Of a stretch of 64,000 nucleotides of DNA, positions 55,262 through 64,000 are shown one piece after another. Every line of letters starts with the position of its first letter. Position 1 is the first letter of the stretch. The position numbers and the translations under genes were made by a program. The notes beneath the pieces are model-generated. The model worked only from the letters and a program-made list of their open reading frames with translations, searched no databases and was not told the DNA's origin. Source of the stretch: Longibacter salinarum (GTDB taxonomy: Bacteria; Bacteroidota; Rhodothermia; Rhodothermales; Salinibacteraceae). The stretch is from the NCBI RefSeq assembly GCF_002554795.1, contig NZ_PDEQ01000003.1, forward strand, positions 124,001 through 188,000. Direction: 5' to 3'.

Positions 55262-55807
55262 TTAACGCATGGCAGGGCGATCCGGGATGTACGCCGGTCC
55301 ACCATTTACACCGACATACGTGAAGTCGTCCCCCTCGGTAAACACGACGTTGTACTTCAGGTTGAGGTCGAGGTCGAAGCCGCGGGAGAGCGGGATTCGA
55401 AGACCCAGCCGGGGCGCAACGCCGAAGTTCGTCTCATCCGTCGCGCCGCTGACGAACGTTGGACCGCCTTCTACGCCGATGTACGGCTGAATACCCGTCA
55501 GGCGGAAGTTATACTTCGCGGCAACGTGGACGGGGATGATGTCGACATCGGCGACGTTTCCTTCACCTGAAAACTGGTGATACCCACCGGCGACGCCAAT
55601 GAAGAAGGCGTCGGCCGCACGGTAATAGTACCCGCCATCGATTGCCAGTCCGGTTTTGTAACCGTCGGAGGCGTCACCCGTTACGAACTGCGGACCGGAG
55701 TTGAAATAGATCTGGTGCTTCCAGGCTGGCGTCTGCGCCTGGGTGACGTCCGGGCTCGACGCCGCTAGGAAAAGGAGTAGAGCCGCAAAGATACCGAGGC
55801 GTTTCAT
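55262..55807 (-). CDS. Small outer-membrane beta-barrel protein
   Basis: 181 residues with a signal peptide (cut near TQAQT). The mature part is eight alternating strands rich in aromatic and Gly residues (QIYFNSGPQFV, GVAGGYHQFSG, VHVAAKYNFRL, GIQPYIGVEGGPTF, APRLGLRIPL, LDLNLKYNVVF, FTYVGVNGGPAY). This is an OmpA/OmpW-like outer-membrane fold without a peptidoglycan-binding tail. Function unknown; likely a structural barrel. Confidence 0.85.
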   Translation of the reverse strand: MKRLGIFAALLLFLAASSPDVTQAQTPAWKHQIYFNSGPQFVTGDASDGYKTGLAIDGGYYYRAADAFFIGVAGGYHQFSGEGNVADVDIIPVHVAAKYNFRLTGIQPYIGVEGGPTFVSGATDETNFGVAPRLGLRIPLSRGFDLDLNLKYNVVFTEGDDFTYVGVNGGPAYIPDRPAMR

Positions 55808-55977
55808 CGTAGCGTGGTGTCAGTGAGCAAAATATGTTCGCCCCCGCCAAACGAGTGGTGTCACGCTCGGTTGTTACGCTGATGTGTGTTGCGGAAAATG
55901 GAAATTACGCCGTTTTCTGCGCCACAAAAGAGGGGGAACGCTATCACTCGGTAGCCGGGACGAGAATTCGGCAACGG

Positions 55978-56982
55978 TCAAGACTCGCTGATCCACTGCG
56001 CCACTTGCTTGGCGAAGTACGTCAGAATGACATCGGCACCTCCACGGTGAATCGCCGTCAGGGCTTCGAGGGCTCCGGCTTTCTCATCGAGCCAGCCGTT
56101 TGCAGACGCAGCTTTGATCATCGCGTACTCGCCGCTCACGTGATACGCCACGACGGGGACATCGCTGTGATCTTTGACGCGGCGGATGACATCGAGGTAC
56201 GGAAGCGCCGGCTTCACCATGACGAAGTCTGCCCCTTCCTGTAGGTCTAACCGAAGCTCACGGAGGGCCTCGTCGCTGTTGGCCGGGTCCATCTGGTACG
56301 TCGCCTTGTCGACCGGCACACCTTCGCGGCGGCGCGGGGCAGAGTCGAGGGCATCCCGGAATGGGCCGTAGTAGGCCGACGCGTACTTGGCCGTGTACGA
56401 CATCAGCGCCGTCGACGTGTGACCCGCATCGTCCAGGGCATCCCGAATGGCTCCAATGCGCCCGTCCATCATGTCCGAGGGGGCGACGATATCCGCTCCC
56501 GCTTCGGCATGTGCCACGGCGATCTTGCGCATCACGTCGAGCGTCGCGTCGTTATCGATGTCCCCATCCCGTACGATGCCGTCATGGCCATCACTGTTGT
56601 ACGGGTCGAGTGCCGTATCGGTGATGACGAGAAGATCGGGTACCTCCGATTTCAGAGCGCGAATCGCACGCGGATAGAGGCCGTCTGCATCCGTAGCATA
56701 CTTGGCATCCGGCGTCTTTCGATCGTCCGGAATCTTCGGGAAGAGGGCGACGCCGGGGATGCCGAGCGCGTCGAGTTCACGCGCTTCTTCGACGAGTTGG
56801 TCAACGGTGAGGCGATACTGGCCGGGCATCGAGCCGATTTCCTGACGATCATTCGTTCCGGCCTTGACGAAGAGCGGGTGGATCAGGTTGTCCGTGGACA
56901 GGCGCGTTTCGCGCGACAGCCGTCGAATGTTTTCGGTGCGACGGAGGCGACGCGGACGCTCGGGTAGATCGTAAAGCGACAT
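55978..56982 (-). CDS. hemB: Porphobilinogen synthase (delta-aminolevulinic acid dehydratase)
   Basis: 334 residues. It joins two 5-aminolevulinates to give porphobilinogen in heme synthesis. The Schiff-base lysines are in MSYTAKYASAYYGPF and MVKPALPYLD. At the metal site the zinc-type cysteine triad is replaced by DTALDPYNSDGHDG, the Mg2+/K+-dependent class. The ATG at 56982 gives MSLYDLPERPRRLRR; the frame extending to 57333 overlaps the small gene at 57104 and is rejected. Other heme genes are not present here. Confidence 0.96.
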   Translation of the reverse strand: MSLYDLPERPRRLRRTENIRRLSRETRLSTDNLIHPLFVKAGTNDRQEIGSMPGQYRLTVDQLVEEARELDALGIPGVALFPKIPDDRKTPDAKYATDADGLYPRAIRALKSEVPDLLVITDTALDPYNSDGHDGIVRDGDIDNDATLDVMRKIAVAHAEAGADIVAPSDMMDGRIGAIRDALDDAGHTSTALMSYTAKYASAYYGPFRDALDSAPRRREGVPVDKATYQMDPANSDEALRELRLDLQEGADFVMVKPALPYLDVIRRVKDHSDVPVVAYHVSGEYAMIKAASANGWLDEKAGALEALTAIHRGGADVILTYFAKQVAQWISES

Positions 56983-57103
56983 CGGGGAGGAAGATGGGGG
57001 AAATGACAACGTATCTTTGATGTGGCGGGTGCGCGCGGGGCAGAGTACGAACACGTCCCGGCGCATCCTGGCGGAGCACCCGTGATCGGGCACGACGCGC
57101 GCT

Positions 57104-57286
57104 TCAGGATTCCTCCCGGCGCCAGGTTGTTTCTCCATCGTCGTCCATAACGACAATGCCGAGGTTGTCGAGCTTTTCTCGGATGGCATCGGCGCGTTCA
57201 TAGTTGCCTTCCGCTCGGGCCTGTTCGCGCTCTTCGACGAGAGATTCGACGATTTCTGTAAAGTCGTTCGTGGCTTCGTCAGACAT
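57104..57286 (-). CDS. Stand-alone copy of the cysteinyl-tRNA synthetase C-terminal tail
   Basis: 60 residues from the ATG at 57286 (MSDEATNDF). Residues 7–60 align without gaps to the last ~54 residues of the adjacent CysS. About half are identical, including VEERxxARAxGNYxRADAIR, a helical hairpin of the tRNA-synthetase tail, and TTWRR at the end. It lies 95 bp downstream of cysS on the same strand. It looks like a partial tandem duplication kept as a separate small gene. It could bind tRNA-Cys or CysS, or may simply be a recent duplicate. Confidence 0.75.
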   Translation of the reverse strand: MSDEATNDFTEIVESLVEEREQARAEGNYERADAIREKLDNLGIVVMDDDGETTWRREES

Positions 57287-57381
57287 AGGTGGTCTTCGTT
57301 CTTCGTTGAGATAAATGCTATCATCGCGGGCAAGTGGGCCAGGCGACTGGTCCAAATCCCGCGGTCAGATCCTGGTGTGCA

Positions 57382-58920
57382 TTAGAGGCCTTTTCGCTCC
57401 CACGTCGTGCCATCCGCGCTGTCTTTGACGTCTACGCCCATCGCGTCGAGTTCGTCCCGGATCGCGTCTGCCCGATCGTAATTACCGTCTGCGCGGGCAT
57501 CTGCGCGCTCTTCGATGAGCGCCTCGACGCGTTCGGCGAACTCGTCGTCTTCGTCTTTACCGTCTGTGCGCTCTGATGCCTCGTGCTCCGGCTGCACGAT
57601 GCCAAGCAAATCGTTGATGTCACTCAGCCACGCACGCGCCGCGCGTGCATCCGTGGCCGTGAACGTATCGACCTGCTCGAGTGCTTTTACGCCCTGGAGC
57701 GCCGCGGCGAGTGCACCCGGCGTGTTAAGGTCGTCGCACATTGCATCCAGCGTGGCTTCATAACTCTCGCGAAGCTTCGACGTGAGATCGGACTCGCCGG
57801 TACCATCGGGCTCCGCAGCCAGTGCTTCCTCGACTCGCTCCTGGATATCCTGGTAGCGTTTGACGGCGCGCGAGCTGTCGCGCAGCGTTTTGAGCGTGAA
57901 GTTGAACGGCTTGCGGTACTGACCGCTGAGAAGCGCGTAGCGGAGGGCAAGTGGGTCGACGCCGCCCTGCTGACGGATGGCCTCCGGCACGTGCTCGTCG
58001 TTGGGGTCTGGCGCGATGAGGTCGCGTACCGTGTAGAAGTTGCCTTTCGACTTCGACATCTTCTCGCCCTCGACCTGCAGGAAGCGGGTGTGCACCCAGT
58101 AGGGGATAACCTCGTGGCCGGCCAGCGCTTCGTTCTGTGCCACCTCGCACTCGTGGTGGGGGAAAATAAGGTCTTCGCCTCCAGCGTGTAGATCGAAGCG
58201 GTCGCCGAGATATCGCATTCCCATGACGCTGCATTCGATGTGCCAGCCGGGATAGCCCCAGCCCCATGGGCTGTGCCACTTCATCAGATGGTCGTCGTCC
58301 AGCTTCCAGAGCGCAAAGTCGCGCGGGTCGCGTTTGCCTTCGTCCTCCACTACCTCGCGTTCGGTCGCCTGCAACTGCTCGGCTTCGCGATTCCCACTCA
58401 GTTTGCCGTAATCGGGAGCGGACTCGACCGAGAAGTACACGCCCTTGTCCGTCGCGTACGCATGTCCACTTTCGACGAGACAGATTACGGCCTCGAGCTG
58501 ATCGGTGACGTGCTCGGTGGCACGCGGGCGGACGTTCGGATCTCGCAGGTTGAGTGCGTGCCAGTCACGTAGGAGTGCGTCGCTATAGTAGCGGGCAAGG
58601 TCATAGATATTGGCGAATCGCTCGCCTTCCCGTTCCAGGGCCTCGGCCATTCGGTCTTCCCCGGACGGGTCGACGAGGTCGTCCTGCGTCAGATGTCCGA
58701 CGTCGGTAATGTTGCTGACGTATGTCGTGTCCCAGCCGATCGCTCGCGCGGTACGGAGAATCAGGTCGGCCGTCAAAAACGACCGAAAGTTGCCGATGTG
58801 CGCGTAGTTGTACACCGTGGGGCCGCAACTGTAAAAACGGAGGTGTCCTTCCTCTATGGGCTCGACAGATTCGGTCTCACGAGTGAGCGTATTGTAGAGG
58901 CGAAGCGTACGTTCGGCCAT
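57382..58920 (-). CDS. cysS: Cysteinyl-tRNA synthetase
   Basis: 512 residues, class I aminoacyl-tRNA synthetase. HIGH motif as AHIGNFRSF after [10 protein letters not shown], and KMSKSKGN for KMSKS. The zinc ligands are the SCGPTVY Cys, HIECSVM and [11 protein letters not shown]. The DALR-like anticodon domain (about 370–450) ends in a charged helical tail (about 455–512). The ATG at 58920 ([14 protein letters not shown]) is the family start; the frame to 59130 runs into the AT-rich spacer and is rejected. A second copy of the tail is the small gene downstream. Confidence 0.96.
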   Translation of the reverse strand: MAERTLRLYNTLTRETESVEPIEEGHLRFYSCGPTVYNYAHIGNFRSFLTADLILRTARAIGWDTTYVSNITDVGHLTQDDLVDPSGEDRMAEALEREGERFANIYDLARYYSDALLRDWHALNLRDPNVRPRATEHVTDQLEAVICLVESGHAYATDKGVYFSVESAPDYGKLSGNREAEQLQATEREVVEDEGKRDPRDFALWKLDDDHLMKWHSPWGWGYPGWHIECSVMGMRYLGDRFDLHAGGEDLIFPHHECEVAQNEALAGHEVIPYWVHTRFLQVEGEKMSKSKGNFYTVRDLIAPDPNDEHVPEAIRQQGGVDPLALRYALLSGQYRKPFNFTLKTLRDSSRAVKRYQDIQERVEEALAAEPDGTGESDLTSKLRESYEATLDAMCDDLNTPGALAAALQGVKALEQVDTFTATDARAARAWLSDINDLLGIVQPEHEASERTDGKDEDDEFAERVEALIEERADARADGNYDRADAIRDELDAMGVDVKDSADGTTWERKGL

Positions 58921-59290
58921 GCGGTGCTGGAATCGGCGGTGTGGGAGAAAAATCGTCGCGTACGTCGAGACGGACAGCGATAGAACCGTACACGGCGCGC
59001 CCGGGATTGTGCCGCCATCGAACGGTGCATTTTTGACCGAAACGAGGCAACCCGTTCGCCCGATGGCCCGCGTGGGTAAACCCACGCACGTGGATGTGTC
59101 AAGGCGTTTGGAAAGGTGGTGCACATACATGTGGGCTCTAATCTCATGTTACTATAACGTAAATAAACACTTTATATCTTTATATAAATAAATAAATACA
59201 TATAGTGTGTACCAGATAAATGGATAGGGTCTGGTGGGTGCACGTATGCAGCAGTGGAAATGCAGAGCGAAATGGTGGAGGGCTCGCTGT
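58921..59290. other. Intergenic region with AT-rich island between divergent genes
   Basis: 370 bases. From about 59145 to 59225 the sequence is mostly A and T (AAATAAATAAATACATATA), in sharp contrast to its surroundings. It contains TATCTTTA (59175–59182), one base off the TAnnTTTG -7 element. It probably holds the promoters of cysS (-) and the protease (+), although no full -33/-7 pair is seen. No gene called. Confidence 0.6.
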
Positions 59291-61894
59291 ATGTGGGAAA
59301 AGCACGTCGCCCTGGTTTTCGGCGCCATGCTCGTCTTTCTGGGATTAGGTACCGCGAGCAAAACGTTCGCTCAGAGCGGGCCAACGCATCACGGTCGTGG
59401 AAGTGACACGCATATTCGGCACGTCACAGCGGACCTCATTCGCGCATCGGATTACAGCCGGGTTCAGGCGCACATCAAGCGTCTACGCAAGCAAGCCGTT
59501 CGTCCCAAGACTCGTCTTGATACAGATACTCGCACCTTTCGCGTCCGAAATATACTCGATCAGTCGGAGTGGGCGGATGTCGAGGCCCGGCGACTCGCTT
59601 CGACGCCGGAGACAAATGTATGGATGGAGGTGGCCGAGGCCAATCGCTTCCGGCGACGGGGCATACTCGGTTCGGTGGTGCAGCAGATTCAAACTACGTT
59701 GAGCTATCGGACCTCGGTAGCGTCCCTCGACTCGACGCTTGGGGTTCTGTCGTTGCTCCATCGGTATTTCGGTCACCCACCCGACGTGGATCGGGATGGT
59801 CGCGTCGACATCCTCCTGCTAGACATTCACGATCAGTTTGAGGAAACCGGGGCTTTCGTAGCGGGCTTTTTCGACCCCAATGACCTCACTTCTAACGCGA
59901 ACTCAAATCGCCGCGATCTGCTCTATATCGACACGCGCCCGACGATACTCCGCGACGGATCTGTTGATGTATCGACCGCGACAGCAACCATAGCGCACGA
60001 ATATCAGCACCTCGTCCACGCCAACTACGAGGGCCGAGAGGTGGAAACGACCTTCGTCAACGAGGGGCTATCTGAGCTAGCAGAGATCGTCTGTGGCTTC
60101 GAGCCCCGATCTGCCGGCGCATACTTCGCGGATCCAGTCCGGCCGCTATTTAGCTGGTCGTACGGAAATCCGCTACCGGACTATGCGCGTGCGAGTCTCT
60201 TCCTGCATTACCTCGCCGAACAGATCGGGTATGAGCATGTCTCTGATCTCGTGCAGACGCCTAACCGTCACGGTGAGAGGGCGGTCCGCGCCGTTCTGCA
60301 GCAAACGAATGCGGGACGCTTCGAAGAGGTGTTCGAGGATTGGGGCCAGGCCACCCTGCTTGCGGCACCCGACTCGCGAGTTGGATATCGGCATCCCGAT
60401 CGAGTAGCGGTAGGAAAGGGTGCACCCGGTGTGGAAATACGAACCCTGCCGGAACTTAGAAACGGCGAGCTCGGGGCATGGAGTCACGGTCGATTCGACG
60501 TGCCGCTGGTTCGCGACGCAACCGTCCATATTCGAAGTCAGGCTGCCGTTCAACTACATGGTCAAGTGGTGCATCCATCCGGCCGATCGAGGTCGGTTCA
60601 GATGCAGTCAGGGCAGAAGATACGGGTTGATGATGGCGGACAAGCGACTCTGCAGGTTCTGGTCTCTAACGTAGAATCGGGACCTGATTCTTCGATGCCC
60701 CGGGTACAGGTCGTATTCAACGGCCGTCGTAGCCTAACGCAGACTACGCTTCGACATGACGACGGGGTGGCGGATGCGTTTGGACTCGGTGCCCGATATC
60801 TGCTCCTGGAGCGCGCACACGAGCAGGCCGGATTGAAGTTTGACCCGCTAACCGAGTTCTGGATGCGATCAATCGATCTGGACGTGGTTTTTCTCAGCGA
60901 GATCGAAGGCTCTGGAATCTCGAATCAAACCCCCAAACGTCTGGAGGTCGAAATTCGAAGCGTAGAGGATGGGCTTCCCGGCGCACGTGTCGCCGGACCC
61001 GAAACATTTGAGATCACCCGAGAGGAAGGTCAGATCGGGAGTGTGACTGTGTCGTTGGGACGTTTTTATGACCAGCTCTCTCAAATGAATGAACCGGTCT
61101 ATGTCCTCATTGGCTCCGGCCTCGATTCCAATCCAGTCGCGATCGCGCTCGACAACAGCCCGTCTGACGCGAAGGTGCGGGGCGTTCACCATAGGGGGGG
61201 ATGGCGTCCAATGGCACATGTTCGCGTGGACGGTCAGTCGCTGGAAGGGTACCGGCCGATGATCCGAGCAAATGTCGCCTGGCCCAATCGCCGTGACGCC
61301 TTCAGTCGACTAAACATTCAGCCCGTGTATCACGGAGATCACATCTGGGTGAGTGTCTCGTCCGATGTAGAGATGAAGCCGGAAACATCCAGAATCGTGG
61401 CGCAGATGCCGTCCGGACGGTATCTGCAGGCGCTTACGCCGATTCCGATGGACAGTCTGGAGGCTGACGTCAGAGAGGCGGTGCCTCCAAACGCCGGGGC
61501 GATATTCAACTTCCCCGTCGAAACCGGCGGTCCATATGTGCTGCACGCACGCGTCGAGACGGTGGATTACGGTATTCTAAAGACGGGTGTACGCTGGCAG
61601 GGGCCCGATCTGTCGTCTGCAGAGGTACGCTCGCCCTATCCAAATCCGACCCGTCAGTCGGCTACCCTTCCGATCGTTCTTCGCGAGCCGGCTGATGTAC
61701 GCGTGAGCCTTTTTGATGTGCTCGGACGCCGAGTGCGCAAACATCCTTCGCGACGCACGAATGTCGGATCCTTTGCTCTTCCCATTGACCTGCGTTCACT
61801 CGCATCTGGAATGTACTTCGTCCGCGTCACGATGCGGCGGCTGCGAGATGGGCACACGACTCGGGACGTCCGAAAGGTCGTCCTCATTCGATGA
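59291..61894 (+). CDS. Secreted HEXXH zinc metalloprotease with T9SS sorting domain
   Basis: 867 residues from the ATG at 59291, which gives a clean signal peptide (cut near KTFAQ); starts at 59234 (GTG) and 59246 (ATG) add a polar leader. A propeptide-like region is followed by the catalytic site AHEYQHLVHA (H236, E237, H240) and, 18 residues on, the third ligand in NEGLSELAE (E258). This is a gluzincin-type arrangement close to M30/M6-like peptidases. A DRDGRVD calcium-type loop precedes it. A large beta-rich region follows. The C-terminus has PYPNPTRQS, LFDVLGRRVRK and a final VVLIR, the type-A sorting domain. Probably an extracellular protease exported by T9SS. Confidence 0.87.
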   Translation: MWEKHVALVFGAMLVFLGLGTASKTFAQSGPTHHGRGSDTHIRHVTADLIRASDYSRVQAHIKRLRKQAVRPKTRLDTDTRTFRVRNILDQSEWADVEARRLASTPETNVWMEVAEANRFRRRGILGSVVQQIQTTLSYRTSVASLDSTLGVLSLLHRYFGHPPDVDRDGRVDILLLDIHDQFEETGAFVAGFFDPNDLTSNANSNRRDLLYIDTRPTILRDGSVDVSTATATIAHEYQHLVHANYEGREVETTFVNEGLSELAEIVCGFEPRSAGAYFADPVRPLFSWSYGNPLPDYARASLFLHYLAEQIGYEHVSDLVQTPNRHGERAVRAVLQQTNAGRFEEVFEDWGQATLLAAPDSRVGYRHPDRVAVGKGAPGVEIRTLPELRNGELGAWSHGRFDVPLVRDATVHIRSQAAVQLHGQVVHPSGRSRSVQMQSGQKIRVDDGGQATLQVLVSNVESGPDSSMPRVQVVFNGRRSLTQTTLRHDDGVADAFGLGARYLLLERAHEQAGLKFDPLTEFWMRSIDLDVVFLSEIEGSGISNQTPKRLEVEIRSVEDGLPGARVAGPETFEITREEGQIGSVTVSLGRFYDQLSQMNEPVYVLIGSGLDSNPVAIALDNSPSDAKVRGVHHRGGWRPMAHVRVDGQSLEGYRPMIRANVAWPNRRDAFSRLNIQPVYHGDHIWVSVSSDVEMKPETSRIVAQMPSGRYLQALTPIPMDSLEADVREAVPPNAGAIFNFPVETGGPYVLHARVETVDYGILKTGVRWQGPDLSSAEVRSPYPNPTRQSATLPIVLREPADVRVSLFDVLGRRVRKHPSRRTNVGSFALPIDLRSLASGMYFVRVTMRRLRDGHTTRDVRKVVLIR

Positions 61895-61972
61895 CGATCT
61901 ACTTCTGATTGTCATCGGTCCCGGTGTGATTGCATCGGGACGTATCCACATCAATCATATCATCTATGACCC

Positions 61973-62905
61973 ATGTTTATAACCAACCGTACGAAGCGGC
62001 TTGGCTGGAGCATCATCATCATGGCAGCGCTGGCCGGTACCGTGATTGTTCTTAGCGGATGCGACACTTCTGGCATCGATGCATCGACGGGTCCCCCGGA
62101 AGGTGGGGGCGCGACGGATCTCGGGCCAAATGTTCGCTTGCAAATCTCCTTCGACGAAACGGATGCGACGTACTCGTCCGTTTGGCCAGATGTGATTGTC
62201 GGCAATGAGTCGAAGTCAGCCAAATCCGAAGGAACCGTTTACATGACGGAGTACGAAGAGACGAGTCAGGTGCGATCATACGATCGCGAAGGCTACCTGA
62301 CCTCGTCATCCAGGTTCATCGAAGGCCATCCTGGAATGAATATGCCGGCTGATCTGTACGCGGAGCTTCAGAATGACATGCCGTACGATCCAGAGGATGA
62401 GAATCCCGTCGTGCGATCTGAGGTGAAAAACGGCCGCCTCACGGCATATCATGCTGACGGCTCCGTGGCGCGACAGCGATCGGTCGATCCAGAAGCGTTT
62501 CGGTTGAGCCCAGAAGCGATGGATAGTCTAGAGGCTCGGTCTACAGTATCTGCGTCCGTCGATGAGCGTCGAGAGCAGACCCTTACATCTCTTCGATCTC
62601 GGGGTGTATCCTTCAGGCAGTTGGACGACAATCGTGTCTCATTCACCAAATCCGTGTCGAGTTCGGAGGGTGCCCCGACCGTCGAAACCGTCGTTGACCT
62701 CCGAATTGGCGAACCGATTTACCTGAAGTATCGCCTCAAGAATGGCAACGTAGACATGGTGCAGACACGCAGGTACGGGATGTACAGCGGAATGCCGTTT
62801 CCAGAGCGTATTGTCACCTACAAGTATGACGATCGGAAGGGAGAATGGGGAGTTGTCTCCCGATCTGAGACTATTCGTAGCAATATCAACGTGCGCTTTA
62901 ACTGA
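61973..62905 (+). CDS. Lipoprotein of unknown function
   Basis: 310 residues with a lipobox VLSGC (Cys30), then a Gly/Pro linker. The rest is beta-rich and acidic (LQISFDETDATYSSVW, VYMTEYEETSQVRSYDREGYL, YLKYRLKNGNVDMVQTRRY, IVTYKYDDRKGEWGVVSRS). No recognisable domain. It lies 78 bp after the protease gene and 92 bp before the hydrolase gene, all on +, so the three may form one secreted-protein unit. Confidence 0.75.
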   Translation: MFITNRTKRLGWSIIIMAALAGTVIVLSGCDTSGIDASTGPPEGGGATDLGPNVRLQISFDETDATYSSVWPDVIVGNESKSAKSEGTVYMTEYEETSQVRSYDREGYLTSSSRFIEGHPGMNMPADLYAELQNDMPYDPEDENPVVRSEVKNGRLTAYHADGSVARQRSVDPEAFRLSPEAMDSLEARSTVSASVDERREQTLTSLRSRGVSFRQLDDNRVSFTKSVSSSEGAPTVETVVDLRIGEPIYLKYRLKNGNVDMVQTRRYGMYSGMPFPERIVTYKYDDRKGEWGVVSRSETIRSNINVRFN

Positions 62906-62980
62906 CTCCTCTGAACGTCGAGCAGAACTCAGGTCCTGGAAATCAAACCCGCCGGATCTGGGAAAAAACACTTCTCAAAT

Positions 62981-62989
62981 AAGGAAAGG
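62981..62989 (+). promoter_or_regulatory. Purine-rich ribosome-binding site of the hydrolase gene
   Basis: AAGGAAAGG lies 8 bases before the ATG at 62998. Such a clear Shine-Dalgarno-like tract is uncommon in this window and supports the chosen start. Confidence 0.55.
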
Positions 62990-62997
62990 TCAGTACC

Positions 62998-64000
62998 ATG
63001 CGATTAATCAAAGGTTTAGCGAGGCCCATCGGCGTTCTTGCCGTGTTGCTCATCGTGATGAGTGGACTTCAGGACGTCCAGGCCCAGTCCCGATACGCAG
63101 CTTTCGTTCATGGTTTTACGTTCGGAGATGATCGCCCTCAGTCGGGGGCAACCGCTCAGGACATTCTGAATGCGAAGGGACAGAGATGGAAAGCGAGTGG
63201 AACCATCGACTATCTTCAAAACCAGGTTGGTGTCATTGACGGTCACGTCATGCTGAAATATTTCGACCGGGATCTCTACGGTGGAAGCCGAGACCGAACG
63301 CTCGATAACACGCGCCAGGCGATGATGGAACGGTTCGTTCGCAAAATGAAGAATACCGCTCCGAACGCGGAGTGGCTGCTGATTGGCCACAGTCAGGGCG
63401 GAATCGTCGTTCGGCTTTTACGCGAGCACGTCCGGAAGTACGCACCTGAGCTCAACGTGTCCACGGTGATTGCGATTGCATCGCCGATGCAGGGTGCGAA
63501 GCCGACGACCGTGTCCTATGGGAAACGATCCGGGTACAAGAACGCGAAGCCCAAGGTCAATGGTTTTTTGAAGGACATCTTGAAAGCTCCGCTTGCCGAG
63601 GCCGGGGAGGGACTGGTGGAATTTTGGGTTCCGTGGGGTCACATGCCGATAAATATCATCTCAAACTTTTGGGATCCGTACGAATACGCAGCGGAACGGA
63701 TCATACGGTTGCAGGAAGAGGACATCGCCCAGTCGCTGAATGGCATGGCAGTGGAAAAGCGAGCGAAGGACGCCATTGGTCCCGATGGTTATCTGATTGA
63801 GGAGATCAATAATGCACCCGATCCGGAAAACTATCGCGCTCTTTTAGGGATCGAGCGCGCACCTGCATTTGCTCGCGTTGCTAGCGGTGCGAGCACAGAA
63901 GCCGTGAACACGATAGGATTCTCCCCCTTCGAGCGATTTGGCATTCTTGAGGACATGGCGGCGTTAGGAAATCCACGCTACGCTACGTTTAGAAATGTCT
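62998..64000 (+). CDS. Secreted alpha/beta-hydrolase (lipase/PGAP1-like), 3' end missing
   Basis: The frame is open to the end of the window (334 codons seen). Signal peptide to about residue 29 (DVQAQ), then YAAFVHGFTFGDDRP, an oxyanion-hole strand. The nucleophile elbow is LLIGHSQGGIVV (Ser132). AIASPMQGAKP follows, with the S-P-x-x-G-A pattern of esterases and PGAP1-like enzymes that act on a large or lipid substrate. The catalytic Asp and His are probably beyond or near the end and cannot be placed. Preceded by a good ribosome-binding site. Confidence 0.85.
   Translation, partial: MRLIKGLARPIGVLAVLLIVMSGLQDVQAQSRYAAFVHGFTFGDDRPQSGATAQDILNAKGQRWKASGTIDYLQNQVGVIDGHVMLKYFDRDLYGGSRDRTLDNTRQAMMERFVRKMKNTAPNAEWLLIGHSQGGIVVRLLREHVRKYAPELNVSTVIAIASPMQGAKPTTVSYGKRSGYKNAKPKVNGFLKDILKAPLAEAGEGLVEFWVPWGHMPINIISNFWDPYEYAAERIIRLQEEDIAQSLNGMAVEKRAKDAIGPDGYLIEEINNAPDPENYRALLGIERAPAFARVASGASTEAVNTIGFSPFERFGILEDMAALGNPRYATFRNV

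Noticed and set aside
56983-57333. N-terminal extension of HemB
   Set aside because: It overlaps the small cysS-tail gene and has no match to HemB; the start at 56982 fits the family.

Overview
The window is about 58 to 60% GC and codes densely on both strands. It looks like chromosome of a Rhodothermota/Bacteroidota organism of the Salinibacter–Longibacter type. The evidence is: four secreted proteins ending in type-A (Por/T9SS) C-terminal sorting domains, a PorV/PorQ-family barrel, a SusC-like TonB receptor with a carboxypeptidase-like plug extension, a fused E1 alpha/beta 2-oxoacid dehydrogenase, acidic proteins, and few Shine-Dalgarno sites. The lineage is inferred from gene content, not from a marker-tree search. 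I saw no rRNA, tRNA, CRISPR array, insertion sequence or prophage.

Layout. 1–13 kb: a subtilase cut by the window edge, gyrA with a clear terminator, a glycerophosphodiesterase, a hybrid histidine kinase, a TonB receptor and a lipoprotein methyltransferase. 13–22 kb: a secreted zinc amidase, a uracil-DNA glycosylase-like enzyme, a voltage-gated K+ channel, an orphan TRAP solute-binding lipoprotein, a catalytically dead integron-integrase relative, an SDR and trmH. 22–29 kb: a TPR protein cluster and a probable sulfide-oxidation operon (heme lipoprotein, DUF1641 protein, type II SQR). 29–41 kb: methyltransferase, fatty-acid hydroxylase, PD-(D/E)XK-like protein, tandem-repeat adhesin, rsmB, PorV-like protein, TonB, E1 dehydrogenase. 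41–54 kb: a heavy-metal (probably Cu/Ag) RND efflux operon on + meeting a multidrug-type RND operon on - tail to tail. 54–64 kb: HhH protein, small barrel, hemB, a 60-residue stand-alone copy of the cysS tail, cysS, a secreted HEXXH protease, a lipoprotein and an alpha/beta hydrolase cut by the end.

The most unusual signal is non-coding. Seven intergenic regions carry arrays of degenerate 7- or 8-nt units in strict phase. They begin at, or inside, the stop codon of one gene or just before the start codon of the next. In every case the G-rich strand runs 5'->3' away from the adjoining gene, so most of these spacers hold two converging arrays. Octamers follow GTRTGRAN/GTGTTNAN. Heptamers are TTGxTxG-like or GGGxGAA-like. 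They resemble cyanobacterial STRR heptamers in style, but the unit length is kept while the sequence drifts. Second in interest is the integrase relative at 19263–20264. It keeps the IntI-specific insertion but has lost every catalytic residue and gained an acidic tail.
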